A stretch of DNA of 64,000 bases from Liolophura sinensis (Eukaryota > Mollusca > Polyplacophora > Chitonida > Chitonidae), in NCBI RefSeq assembly GCF_032854445.1, contig NC_088295.1, forward strand, positions 85,296,644-85,360,643, read 5' to 3'. The notes under the pieces are model-generated. The model was not told the origin of the DNA. It saw nothing but the letters and a program-made list of their open reading frames with translations, and searched no databases. Position 1 is the first letter of the stretch; each line of letters begins with the position of its first letter. Position numbers and translations under genes: made by a program. Shown here piece after piece: positions 36,013-47,175 of the stretch.

Positions 36013-38642
36013 GCCGTTGTCAGATGGAATTTCCTTGTTTGAAGGGACTGATGATGTGTTGGCTGTTTTTTATTTGCTAGATTCTACTTTTTATTTCTTG
36101 GTTGTCGTAAATGTTTACTTTTCAGCAAATTAGCGTTGTTTAATTCCCTCGGATGGTTTGTACCTAGTATGTTTGGCGTCATGTTTTGCATATGAAAGCT
36201 TCGTACACATTTTCAACATAACTTAATCCATTGGTTGTGACATACATTGCTGTTTTCGTTATAAATATTAATTATATAAATGATAAAGACCAAAGACATC
36301 CGCGAGAGACAAAGAGAGATCCAATGATGCGTGTCGCCTGTTTGCACCGAGAGAGTCTGGTTGTTACCAATGTATGACCACTGCTTCAGAGCATTTTCTC
36401 ATGCATTTGCTTTAACGCGCACTTTGTTTTGCTTAATATTTACGTACTTAATTTTTACTGATCAAATCTTGACGGACATGGGTTTTCTGAAAGCTGCAGC
36501 TTCTACATTGAAAACATTTATGTTAAAACCATGAGTGACCAAGATACAAAAACACGATCGCGTACTCTCCTGGTTTTGAGTCATCAGATATACTGTACGT
36601 ATACGTTTTGTATTGGAAGTAAAGAGTTGTAGTATGCGTTTGCTGGAAACAAGTTCGAGAATTTCGGGTTTCTCTGCGAGCATGTGGCGAATACATTCTC
36701 TTCCGAATTCATTTTAAATTAAGAATTTCCCCAGTCATAACACAGACTGTTCTGTCTGGTCCTGGGTGATTGTCTTTGTTCCAAGAAGCGTCTAGAAGCT
36801 GTCTGCTGTTGTCCATTGTCCAGTGACAACGTTAAATAACTATGGATTGAGTCATCCCGCGTCGCCGGGGACATTAGGGGGACATTTCTTCCCCTGAGTC
36901 AGGTCAGGCAATGCACAGGGCCTGCATACAGAGCAAGCAGAATGTGGCATGTCGCATACTCTGCACAAGTCGTAAAATACTGGTTTTAGCTCGACTGAAT
37001 GCGAACATTTAACATTTATCACATGTAAACAGCAGCTAAATTTTTCTCTCCCAGCGTGCAAAAGACTGATATTTACACCTCCCCTTTATGGTTATGAAAA
37101 TGATCCCAACAGTAGGGCTGTGGTTCAGAGCCTCTTGTGACGTCATCACTGGCAATAGTAGATAGCAGCACTACAGGCAGATGAACACCCGATTTATATT
37201 GTATATCCACAGCTGTATCTGGGTCGACTAAGGATGTAATATATTACAATTGGATCTGCAAACGAGCTAGAAATGGTGTCTTTATATACTAACTCGGTTT
37301 CGCTCTTTTGGGAATAGGTGGTTAACAAGCAATATTGGCTTTCGGCATGCCGTGGATTTCGCCAAGTTCCAGCTTTCCGGCTACGGCTTGCGCTTTGCAG
37401 GCTACCCTGGTATTGCCGTTCCGTTGGGAAAAATCAATCGGTGGTTGAGTTAGCCCAGTAACCAGAGGCGTTTTCTGTTTGTCAGTGCAGCATTCAGGTC
37501 AATCTACCCTGGACAGGACCATTCCGACTTTTAGGTACAGCCGCACCTCAACTCAGCCTCGATTCAGTCCGATACTTCGTTCTACAGTCAGTCTCCAAGG
37601 GGTTGACCATTAGCGCACCTTTAGGTCAAGATTCTCTCTTTAGGGACCGACCATCTTCTTAATTTACGTCCTGAAGTGTTCTTAAAACATATCCCATCGG
37701 ACCTTGGATTGTACAGTCTATCCTTAGAGATTTGAGAAGCCAACCATGTGTCCTAGGGTTTGCATAAATTGTTGGCAACATTTTTCCCCCCACGACAGTA
37801 TTTATCCCTGAACAGATAACAGTTCTTTGACACGTCGTTCGATATGCAGTTACATTTCAGAAAGCATTAAAACGAAAACATATCTTTCTAGAAACAAACA
37901 CTTGTATGCATCACTTCTCCTCACACCATTCCTTTTTTGATCCTGTGCCTAGTTATTTCGATAACATTACACTGATATTTGTTTCTCCTTATAACAGTGA
38001 CCTTAGAGGACTCCCAGCTGTAGAAAGTGGAAAATGGGGTTTGAAATGATTAACTTCTCAGATTCTGAAAATAAAAGGCTATTTTCACAATTTAGTTCAT
38101 GTCGATTTAGTTCGTCAAACTGCTCGTGACCATAGTTAATCCATTAATGACGGAACATGAATGGCAAGGACTGGTGAAGATATGTGCTATGTTTAGTGAT
38201 TAACATTTCATATAACATCCGGGTACCATGGTGGACAATAGGATAGTTCCATGAGAAAATTACACACAACCGCAAAGGTCCAAGGCATAGTGGCCAGCGC
38301 GGAGTACCTGGTTTCGTAAACACGAAGTGTTTGGAGTATAGGGTAACCCTATCCAGGGTTATGGTTTAAGTTTTAAGTTCAATAAACTTTGTTACTGTCA
38401 AAACTGTCCATTTAAATAACGTGATTATAGGAAAACAAATGTTGTTGTTCTCGTGCGTACAAACAGTAAATTTAAACGAATACCGAGAGCGATCTACATG
38501 ACCGGCTTAAGGATTCGCTATCTTAGCGTCGTTACAGATCCACTTATAACAGTTGACAGACCGAATTCTGAAATCGTAACAGTTGATTGCTCCAGTCACC
38601 GAATTCAGGATCAGCGGTAAAAACAACGTTGAAACAAAACTC
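36013..38642. other. Intergenic, nothing recognised beyond a short palindrome
   Basis: About 2.6 kb without a supported gene. ATAGGGTAACCCTAT at 38338-38352 is a perfect 15-base palindrome. Reading frames at 36331-36683 overlap on opposite strands. Confidence 0.5.
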
Positions 38643-38892
38643 ATGTGATAATATTTTTTGATTTATTTGATTGGTGCTTTAGGCTGTACTCAAGAATATT
38701 TCACATGAGCTTACGACGGCGGTCAGCATTATGGTGGGAGGAAATCGGGCAGAGCCCGGGGGAAACCCACGACCATCTGCAGGCTACTAGAAGACATTCC
38801 AACGTACGGCCGGAGAGGAAGCCAGCACGAGCAGACGCTGTGCTAGCGCGCAAACCAACTCAGCCACGGAGGCCCCCATATGATAATATTAT
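38643..38892 (-). mobile_element. SINE family 1, internal deletion, target-site duplication
   Basis: Minus-orientation copy at about 38657-38877. It runs from the (ATTT)n tail through CTCAAGAATATTTCACATGA, GGTCAGCATTATGGTGGGAG and GGAGAGGAAGCCAGCACGAG to the 5' end CAGCCACGGAGGCCCC. The B-box region with AACTCACAGCGACCGC is deleted. Flanks ATGTGATAATATT and ATATGATAATATT form an imperfect target-site duplication. Confidence 0.9.
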
Positions 38893-39119
38893 TGAAAAGA
38901 GTAAAAGAAGCGTGAAAATTGTCTTCTGCGTTGTGTAAAAGCATTCAGTAGTTTTCAGTCAGTCGTGTCAGGAACTGATATGTAATCGAATGGGGTACCC
39001 TTTTCCGCTCAATAGCGTCTCGGGTCCAAGTTGTATTAACCATTGCTCCCTTGAAATGCATGAGTCATACGTTACGAGTTTGCCACATAATGTCATCTAC
39101 AACAGTTGACTACACAGTT

Positions 39120-39450
39120 CGAACAACTGTAGACGGGATACTCTGTGGGTCACTATACAAACCACAATATAGTGTGATGTCGCTGATACTCGGTGGGTCA
39201 CTATACAAACCACCATAGAGTGTGATGTCACTGATACTCTGTGGGTCACTATACAAACCACCATAGAGTGTGATGTCACTGATACTCTGTGGGTCACTAT
39301 ACAAACCACCATAGAGTGTGATGTCACTGATACTCTGTGGGTCACTATACAAACCACCATAGAGCGTGATGTCACTGATACTCTGTGGGTCACTATACAA
39401 AACCACCATGGAGTGTGATGTCGCTAATACTCTGTGGGTCACTATACAAA
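39120..39450. repeat. Minisatellite H, unit 48 bp
   Basis: About seven copies sharing GATACTCTGTGGGTCACTAT and ACAAACCACCATAGAGTGTG. The central copies are identical. A short remainder of the array (39714-39745) continues on the far side of an inserted SINE. Since 48 is divisible by three, two overlapping minus-strand frames stay open and are not genes. Confidence 0.96.
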
Positions 39451-39713
39451 TTTTTTTTTTTTGATTGGTGTTTTACGCCGTACTCAAGAATATTTCACTT
39501 ATACGACGGCGGCCAGCATTATGGTGGGCGGAAACCGGGTAGAGCCCGGGGGAAACCCACGACCATCCGCAGGTTGTTGACAGACCTTCTCACATACGGC
39601 CGGAGAGGAAGCCAGCATGAGCTGGACTTGAACTCACAGCGACCGCATTGGTGAGAGACTCCTGGGTCATTACGCTGCGCTAGCGCGCTAACCAACTGAG
39701 CCACGGAGGCCCC
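39451..39713 (-). mobile_element. SINE family 1, full length, inserted in minisatellite H
   Basis: The best full-length reference copy of the family here, about 263 bp in minus orientation. Read on the minus strand it starts GGGGCCTCCGTGGCTCAGTT with GGTTAGCGCGCTAGCGCAGC (A-box region), then the B box GTGAGTTCAAGTCC, the body CATGCTGGCTTCCTCTCCGG, GGTCGTGGGTTTCCCCCGGG and CACCATAATGCTGGCCGCCG, and the 3' domain ATATTCTTGAGTACGGCG; it ends in an A run. The exact 15-bp target-site duplication GGGTCACTATACAAA flanks it (39436-39450 and 39714-39728) and comes from the array unit itself. Confidence 0.97.
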
Positions 39714-39745
39714 GGGTCACTATACAAACCACCATAGAGCATCAT
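39714..39745. repeat. Minisatellite H, continuation after SINE
   Basis: GGGTCACTATACAAACCACC with ATAGAG resumes the 48-bp unit beyond the inserted SINE, then the array ends. Confidence 0.9.
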
Positions 39746-41377
39746 TGTCGAAAGGTGGTTGAGGAAACTAGCAATAACCGCTACAGTGTTTATAAATGTG
39801 CCGACATTTCTGGTGAGAATTTCTTATTTATTACTTACTATTTCACTCACTTGAAAATAAATCTTCTTCCATGATAATGGGCATAACTCTAGCTAAACGG
39901 TCGCCACGCTATCATATGCTGCCGAGGTGACGTAAAAAGCCATAAGCACTGATTCTAGTGATTATCAAGGTAAATAATCCTTCCTCAGGTTTGTCATTCA
40001 AACACGGAGTGAGCCGCCGAGTTCCTTAATGAGGAAGCTCTAATTATATTGGGAATATACAGATTGCTCTTTTTGCCCCATTCTGCAATTTTCCCCTTCA
40101 CTGTCTTGTTCAGTTCTCTTTTATGCTTCTATCTTGGCAAACCCTCTGGCTTCTTAGAAAATGTAAGTTAGGAATTACCCGACCGTGAAGGATGTTTAAT
40201 CTGCTCAGTACAACGCCTGTGTGGTGAGCTTTTGAGCTACTTTATATCCCTCACTTTCATTTAATCTGCCTCGCGCTGGATAACGACCGCACGTGGTTGT
40301 CTGCGTCCACTTATCGTTGCAGAATTCAGTACACATGCAAAATGAACATGTGGGGAACGGGCTGTTCAGTGAACCGTGCACTGCCGATAATTGGCCGCAG
40401 GGTGCATATGTCACTTAAATTTGGCATCTCGGTCAATAACGTTATCATTAATGGAGGAAGTTCTTATTTCTTGACTGATTTCAATCAATGCTGGTGTCAC
40501 TTTAGTCGGTTTCCGAAAGCACTATTGTTATAGTGCTGTCAACGAGGGGTCAGTAAGCTGGGCCTGCATATGGAATGGATTTGACTATGTAGTTCCTGTA
40601 CCTGCTGCTAGCCCCTGCATATAGCCGGCTCCAGCACAAGCATTGCATCTGTATAAGTTTTGTCTACTGTTTTCGAGCACTTCTCTTGGAATAGCATAAG
40701 GGAATAATGTAAACCAATAGGCGCGTGTTTTAAAACGATTCCCGAAAGGCAAATGAATTATGTACTTTGATTACTGTTTTCCAGGTTTTATAAATTATTC
40801 ACACATTCGCATCTGTTGTGACAGTTTACAATCCAACCCCACAACCATCACAGATATGACTAAATGTCTTATAATATGTCAAAATGTTGGACAAGGACAT
40901 GACATCTTGGCAAGAGGATGCTTTCGTTGACAATGTATTTATTAACCTGTCCTGTCGATTTCTCCATCCATAAACCTGATCTGTGTCGTTTTCAAATGAC
41001 ATAATTAAAAAAAAACAGGCGTAAAAGATCATTTCATATAAATAAATGAATGATATGGAACATAAAAATGACATTTTACTGGTATAAGTTCGCATGCTCT
41101 AGATTATACAGTGAGATCAATATGGATGAAAATCACATAACCGGCTGCAATGCGATTTGTTGTATGCTTTTATTTTATTTCTTTTTTATTTATAGTTACG
41201 GAGAGAACTGAAATGGTAATGCGCATGCTTCAAAGCTGGGAAAGATTGTAGAATGTAATACGCCTATACGTGTTTGTGAATGTATGGGAGTGGAGGGGTC
41301 GAGGGGGAGGGGGCTAGCGGTTGATTACGGGCTTTTCACAATAGCATAGATTACCAAAAACAAAATAACAGCATCGT
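39746..41377. other. Intergenic, one G-rich motif
   Basis: No supported gene in 1.6 kb. A G-run motif lies at 41286-41313. Confidence 0.5.
41286..41313 (+). other. Potential G-quadruplex motif
   Basis: Four runs of three to five G on the plus strand, separated by AGTGGA, TCGA and A, fit the usual quadruplex pattern. No gene start is nearby. Confidence 0.5.
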
Positions 41378-41515
41378 TTATTTATTTATTTATTTATTTG
41401 TCGTGGGTTTAAGCCATACTCTAGAATATTTCACTTAAAAACTGGGCAAAACTGGGCAGAGCCCGGGGAAATCCACGATCATCCGCAAGGTGGTTGGCAG
41501 GCCTTAACACGGAGA
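41378..41515 (-). mobile_element. SINE family 1, truncated copy
   Basis: (ATTT)n tail, GTGGGTTTAAGCCATACTCT, AGAATATTTCACTT, then GGGCAGAGCCCGGGGAAATC and ACGATCATCCGCAAGG. The CAGCATTATGGTGGG block is deleted and the copy stops after GGAGAGGAAG, before the tRNA-like head. Confidence 0.85.
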
Positions 41516-41639
41516 GGAAGGTAACATCATGGAATGTGGTGTGTTTTTAACTGGCGATATTTGACAATGAACAATGAACGAGAGGCCTCCCACGAAAAGT
41601 TATCTCTTCTTCAACATCCAGATGCGTGTTCTCATCTTT

Positions 41640-42935
41640 CTTACGTTATGTAAATATTCTTGTCTGTCTCTACTAACAGTAGTATCGTGTTAGTAAATAT
41701 TCTTGTCTGTCCCCCCTAACTTTACCACGTTAGCAGATATTCTTGTCTGTATCCACTAGCTTTATCATGTTAGGTAAATATTCCTATCTGTATGAACTAA
41801 ATTCATCATGTTAGGTCAATATTCTTGTCTGTTTAAACTAATTTTATCATGTTAGGTCAATATTCTTGTCTGTATCCACTAGCTTCATCATGTTAGGTCA
41901 ATATTCTTGTCTGTATTCGCTAGCTTCATCATGTTAGGTCAATATTCTTGTCTGTATTCACTAGCTTCATCATGTTAGGTCAATATTCTTGTCTGTATCC
42001 ACTAGCTTCATCATGTTAGGTCAATATGTTTGTCTGTATCCACTAGCTTCATCATGTTAGGTCAATATTCTTGTCCGTATCCACTAACTTCATGTTAGGT
42101 CAATATTCTTGTCTGTATTCGCTAGCTTCATCATATTAGGTCAATATTCTTGTCTGTATTCGCTAGCTTCATCATGTTAGGTCAATATTCTTGTCTGTAT
42201 TCGCTAGCTTCATCATGTTAGGTCAATATCTTGTCTGTATTCACTAGCTTCATCATGTTAGGTCAATATTCTTGTCTGTATTCGCTAGCTTCATCATGTT
42301 AGGTCAATATTCTTGTCTGTATTCACTAGCTTCATCATGTTAGGTCAATATTCTTGTCTGTATCCACTAGCTTCATCATGTTAGGTCAATATTCTTGTCT
42401 GTATCACTAGCTTCATCATGTTAGGTCAATATTCTTGTCTGTATCCACTAACTTCATCATGTTAGGTCAATATTCTTGTCTGTATTCACTAGCTTCATCA
42501 TGTTAGGTCAATATTCTTGTCTGTATCCACTAGCTTCATCATGTTAGGTCAATATTCTTGTCTGTATCCACTAGCTTCATCACGTTAGGTCAATATTCTT
42601 GTCTGTATCCACTAGCTTCATCATGTTAGGTCAATATTCTTGTCTGTATTCGCTAGCTTCATCATGTTAGGTCAATATTCTTGTCTGTATTCACTAGCTT
42701 CATCATGTTAGGTCAATATTATTGTCTGAATTCGCTAGCTTCATCATATTAGGTCAATATGTTTGTCTGCATCCACTAGCTTCATCATGTTAGGTAAATA
42801 TTCTTGTCTGTATCCACTAGCTTTATCACGTTAGATCAATATTCTTGTCTGTATCTACTAGCTTCATCATGTTAGGTCAATATTCTTGTCTGCATCCACT
42901 AGCTTCATCATGTTAGATAAGTATTCTTTGTACAT
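41640..42935. repeat. Minisatellite I, unit 41 bp
   Basis: About 31 copies of a 41-bp unit holding TTAGGTCAATATTCTTGTCT, GTATCCACTAGC and TTCATCATG. Interspersed sub-variants (ATCCACTAGC, ATTCGCTAGC, ATTCACTAGC) and a few one-base deletions allow the order of copies to be mapped. Edge copies at 41640-41830 and after 42850 are more diverged. Confidence 0.97.
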
Positions 42936-43184
42936 CAACTAACTTTCGTTATAGTCCTGTATGACGACTTACGACTGATCACCAGAGAAGAAGGCGACAT
43001 AAAAATGAGGCACCATGTGGACTGTTATCACAAATCCATGAAATTTTCCTCTTCATTCATGCATTTATTTATTAGTTTATCACTTATATTTTTTGCACAA
43101 CATATGGAGGTTGATTAGGTTTTCTTTAGTGTTTTTAATATTCCGTGTGTAACACGAAACCTTTATTTTTCTAACATCCTTCGA

Positions 43185-43370
43185 CCTAAAAACATATGCT
43201 GATAATTGCTTACCCCAACAGAACATATGCTGACAATTGCTTACCCAACAGAACATATGCTGACACATGCTTACCCAATCATATGCTGACATATGCTTAC
43301 GCCAGACATATGCTTACTCTAAACTTCTGCTTACTCCAAACATAAGCTGACATATGCTTACCCCCAGTTA
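43185..43370. repeat. Minisatellite J, unit about 28-30 bp
   Basis: Roughly six degenerate copies around CATATGCTGACAATTGCTTA and CCCAACAGAA, shortening to CATATGCTTAC words at the right. Confidence 0.85.
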
Positions 43371-43849
43371 ACAAGAAAGAAAGCAAAAACACTGGCAATG
43401 TTACACTGAGATTATAGCCCTACATTTGGAAACCTAAACTGGCCAAACCATTCACAATTGATTCCTACTCTTTCCTGTAAATGTCGTCAAGGTAAGCGGA
43501 AAATTACCCGTCTGAATGAAGTCCATTAAAGCGATGTCCTTTTTATTCTCTTCGATATACGTCACTGTTTCTGTTTTGTTGTACTCGTAAAACAAATAAG
43601 TAGTACACAGTAACGTAACCGAGAGAACGGTGTGTTTTGAACAGCAGGGTGGAAGGCCGTTAGTTGGACTACGACCTGCCGCGAACTGGCCTGTCACGTA
43701 CAAGTATGTGGTATTACATAGTGTGCGTGGATATCACATGTTTTCAGCAATGGCGGTGGTTTACTCATGTCACTTATCACACCCATAACAATTGGCCACC
43801 CTAATGTAAGTGAAGAAATCTGAATTTGTAATATTACTACTTAAAGGGC
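43371..43849. other. Intergenic, nothing recognised
   Basis: A minus-strand frame of 83 codons (43452-43703) is present but has no domain known to me. Confidence 0.45.
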
Positions 43850-44375
43850 AGTTAAAAGACATACTCTTGTAACATTAGCATTGGTTCATAAAGGCTCTGA
43901 GAAAACACATTTGTAACATGGGTGCAGAGTAGTAATGATAAAAACATTTGTAGCATTTGTTATCAAAATGTAGTTCGAAAAAAAAATTTTAACACAAACG
44001 TGACATTCTGAGGGTAATGGGAAAACTTGCTCTTATAACTTTAACATTGCTGCATGCATAAGAGTCGTGAGAAAACAAACGCCTTTAACATTAATATTCC
44101 TTCATACAGGTAATGAGAAAACAGACTTCTATTAAACTTTAACATGGCAGCATGAGGGTAGTGAGAAAACAGATTTGTAACATAAACATGGCAGCATAAA
44201 GGCAGTGAGAAAACACATTTGTAACATAAACATGGCAACATAGCGGCAGTGAGAAAACACATTTACAACATAAACATGGCAACATAGCGGCAGTGAGAAA
44301 AACACATTGCAACATAAACATGGCAACATAGCGGCAGTGAAAAAATATCGCAACATTAACATTCTTACAGTAATT
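43850..44375. repeat. Minisatellite K, unit about 44 bp
   Basis: About a dozen copies. Right-hand copies (44150-44350) share GCAGTGAGAAAACACATTTG, TAACATAAACATGGCAACAT and AGCG. Left-hand copies are much more diverged. Minus-strand cysteine-rich frames here (44041-44380) are translated repeat. Confidence 0.88.
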
Positions 44376-46368
44376 AGCAATCCCGATCTACACAGTATGT
44401 AACTGCCTGGTGCTGGAAGACGTTACCTTTGGAGAAGTCGTAAATTACGAACAAAAACAAAGTACGCCAGTGGGCTCAAGGCATTGCAATATATTGTTGA
44501 TTCTTGGCATAAACAGCTATTTTTCGTTAAATTGGGTTGTCCCTTTGCTGGTCGTGCGGGTTCACGTATCAGGCTCAGAGAACTACCGGTACGGAACGTA
44601 GTAAAATTTACACATGGAATTAGCACTATACAGAAACACTTGGGCTCGTGAGAAACTCTAGTCGTCAGTTTATTCCGTATATTCCGGGTTTGCTTTCAAC
44701 CTAATATAAATCCAATGCCAAATTAGTCAGTCGTCAATACGCTGTGTGCAAAAAATAAGCCTAAAAATAAAAAACAATTAATGGAGAATTGTACTGTTTA
44801 TGCGTGGACAATTAACGTTCTCAAATGATGGTTTCATACTTAACGATGGCACTTGCTCTTTGCTAAGACGTTTTGCCTTCACGTACATAAGACGGCGTAC
44901 ATCTGCCATTATTACTGATAAGCCGATATATAGTAATTAAATGCCCAGGAGTGTTCCAACATTCAAGCAACATCCAGAATTAGATCATGCCCTTAGAACA
45001 CATTGTATAATTAGCAAACTTATTAACATTATGACTTTATTGTCGATGGCCATATCAATGACCTTCCGTCATGCTCAGCGATCAAAGGTGCGGAGTAAGC
45101 AAGTTTGCTCGAGCGACCTATATGAACCACCATGTGGACAGGTACCGATTAACCCTGACTAATACAATCGTTTTATTATTCGCTATAATTGCTCAGTCAC
45201 GAGTGGTCAATAGAAATACAATGCTGAACAGAAACAACAGATGAGCCTGCCAGGCGAGCAACTTTTACAGCAAAGTCGCAATCGTAAATCGCACCTACCT
45301 GCTAGGATACCAAGAACTAATCCAAATACCAAATTCTTCAGTGCCAGTTTCAAAACAGCTGTTTTGTACTTGATTTTATATTTTTTTACAATATATACAC
45401 TCGGATGATTTACTAATATTCAAAACGCTTGGCGTTATCCCAATCCGACAAAGTCTTAAAACTTATTCAAATGGCCATTTTAAGACAACATCTGCAACCA
45501 CAAATCCAGAACCGGCTCTCGATTTCTTAATGTCGAAGATCATTTCCATTTTCGACTGAGTCTTTTCTAACAATCGTTCAGGGGCAACGTTTACTTTGCA
45601 TTAAGATAATCCATTTTCTGTTACTGTCATGCTTTTATTCTCAGCATACCATATCTGGAAACAACGCCTAAGGGATGGCGCATTGCGGAAGACGGGCAGT
45701 TAAAAAGATGCAAGTTTGATCACATGAGCCTTGTGTATTCCCCAGAGTCGGATCAATGCCTGCAGACATATTGACCCAGTGAAGAGCAAACTCACATCCG
45801 GGTGATCATGCAGGCGCGTGCTGGACTCTGTCGTGCCACTGCAGGTACCCAAGAAGTGGATCAATACAAGCACGGTCGACCAGTCAGCATGAAGAAAGCT
45901 ACAATAAGCAATAACTCTGCGCCGATTCAGAACCCAAATGATGCCTACCAGAAGCCTCATTACCTGTGTATCTGTTTTCCTTTAAGTAGAATTCTATAGT
46001 TTATGTATCGATTGTGCCTGTAAAGCATTTGTTTACTTTGCTCCGTGCACTTTCTCCGCGGACAATAAAATTTATGGCCGTGGATATTGTAAGAAGAGAT
46101 AAGATGTCTCCAAGTGACTGAAAACTGATGGCTCTGAGCGTACAGCTGTTCTTGAACAGTAAATACACAAGGTATTTTTACATGTAAAAACTAAGGACAA
46201 TAAACAGGATATCTGTGAAAATCCGACTGAGCACAGGTACGCAAAATACACAGGCCACATGCCTGGGCTCTGGATGTGACATGACATCGCACCACTAATG
46301 TCGTGAGTCACGGTATTTGGCCAGTGCCTTCAGTCACGGTATGAAAAGAACATTTGATCTATCTCCTT
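44376..46368. other. Intergenic, one candidate exon
   Basis: Mostly AT-rich without features. The segment around 45700-45960 is less AT-rich and open on both strands; see the candidate exon at 45796-45898. Confidence 0.45.
45796..45898 (-). CDS. Candidate internal exon of an unknown gene
   Basis: On the minus strand an acceptor-like TTGCTTATTGTAG and a strong GTGAGT donor bracket 103 bases with an open frame encoding a hydrophobic run (STVLVLIHFLGTCSG) and a serine/threonine- and histidine-rich end. Its G+C content is above that of the surroundings. No family is recognised and no partner exons were found, so this rests only on splice-site spacing and composition. Confidence 0.2.
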
Positions 46369-46567
46369 AGTTACTGTTTATTTATTTATTTATTTATTTA
46401 TTTATTTGAATGGTGTTTTACGTCGTACTCAAGAATATTTCACTTATACGACCTCGGCCTACATTACAGTGGAAGGAAACTGGGCAGAGCCCGGAGAAAA
46501 CTACTTGATCATTGCTCCGCGCTGGCACGCTAACCAAATTGGCCATGGAGGCCCACAGTTACGGTTC
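46369..46567 (-). mobile_element. SINE family 1, large internal deletion, possible target-site duplication
   Basis: Minus orientation: long (ATTT)n tail, GGTGTTTTACGTCGTACTCA, AGAATATTTCACTTATACGA and GGGCAGAGCCCGGAGAAAAC. It then jumps directly to the 5' head CCGCGCTGGCACGCTAACCA and GGCCATGGAGGCCC. AGTTACTGTTT (46369-46379) and AGTTACGGTTC (46557-46567) may be the target-site duplication. Minisatellite L starts at the right flank. Confidence 0.88.
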
Positions 46568-46569
46568 TG

Positions 46570-47175
46570 GGTAACTGCCAAGAGGGGAAGTGTCGTGCTG
46601 AGTCTCAAGCGAGGAAATGTCATGCCGAAGGTCAAACGAGGAAATGTCATGCCGAGTGTCAAACGAGGAAATGTCATGCCGAGTGTCAAACGAGGAAATG
46701 TCATGCCGAGTGTCAAACGAGGAAATGTCATGCCGAGTGTCAAACGAGGAAATGTCATGCCGAGTGTCAAACGAGAAAGTGTTATACTTAGTGCCAGTTG
46801 AGGAATTGCGGTGCCGAGTGTCAAACGAGGAAGTGTCAGGCTGAGTGTGAAGCCACGAAGTGTTGTTCTGAGAGTCAAGGGAGGATGTATCGTGCCGAGT
46901 GTCAAAGTGTCGTGCAGAGTGACAAGCGAGAGAGTGTCGTGGTGAGTGTCACAAGAGAAAGTGTCGTGCTGAGTGTCAAAAGATAAAGTATCGTGCTGGG
47001 TGTCAAAATATGAAGTGTCGTGCTGAGTGTCAGGTTAGGAAGTGTCATGCTGAGTGACAAACGAGAAAGTATGCTGAGCGACAAGCGAGAAAGTGTCATA
47101 CCGAGTGTCAAACGAGAAAGTGTGGTGCTGTGTGCTAAGTGAGAATGTGTCATGCTGAGTGTCAAGCGAGAAGAG
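46570..47175. repeat. Minisatellite L, unit 27 bp
   Basis: About 22 copies. The left-hand block (46610-46780) is nearly perfect, with units GTCAAACGAGGAAATGTCAT plus GCCGAGT. Copies to the right become diverged (AAGTGTCGTGCTGAGTGTCA). Since 27 is divisible by three, several frames stay open on both strands, for example 46406-46801 and 46501-46905. I treat these as artefacts. Confidence 0.95.

Noticed and set aside
38338-38352. Palindrome ATAGGGTAACCCTAT as telomere-like or operator site
   Set aside because: Too short, single occurrence, no TTAGGG repeats nearby and no adjacent gene.
39519-39704. Possible tRNA gene in the GGCTCAGTTGGTTAGCGC region (also at 62629 and 4027)
   Set aside because: The A- and B-box regions belong to SINE heads. 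They do not fold into a full tRNA with a proper anticodon arm and acceptor stem, and they continue into the SINE body.
46406-46905. 131- and 134-codon frames on opposite strands
   Set aside because: Translated 27-bp repeat plus SINE sequence; open on both strands for the same arithmetic reason.
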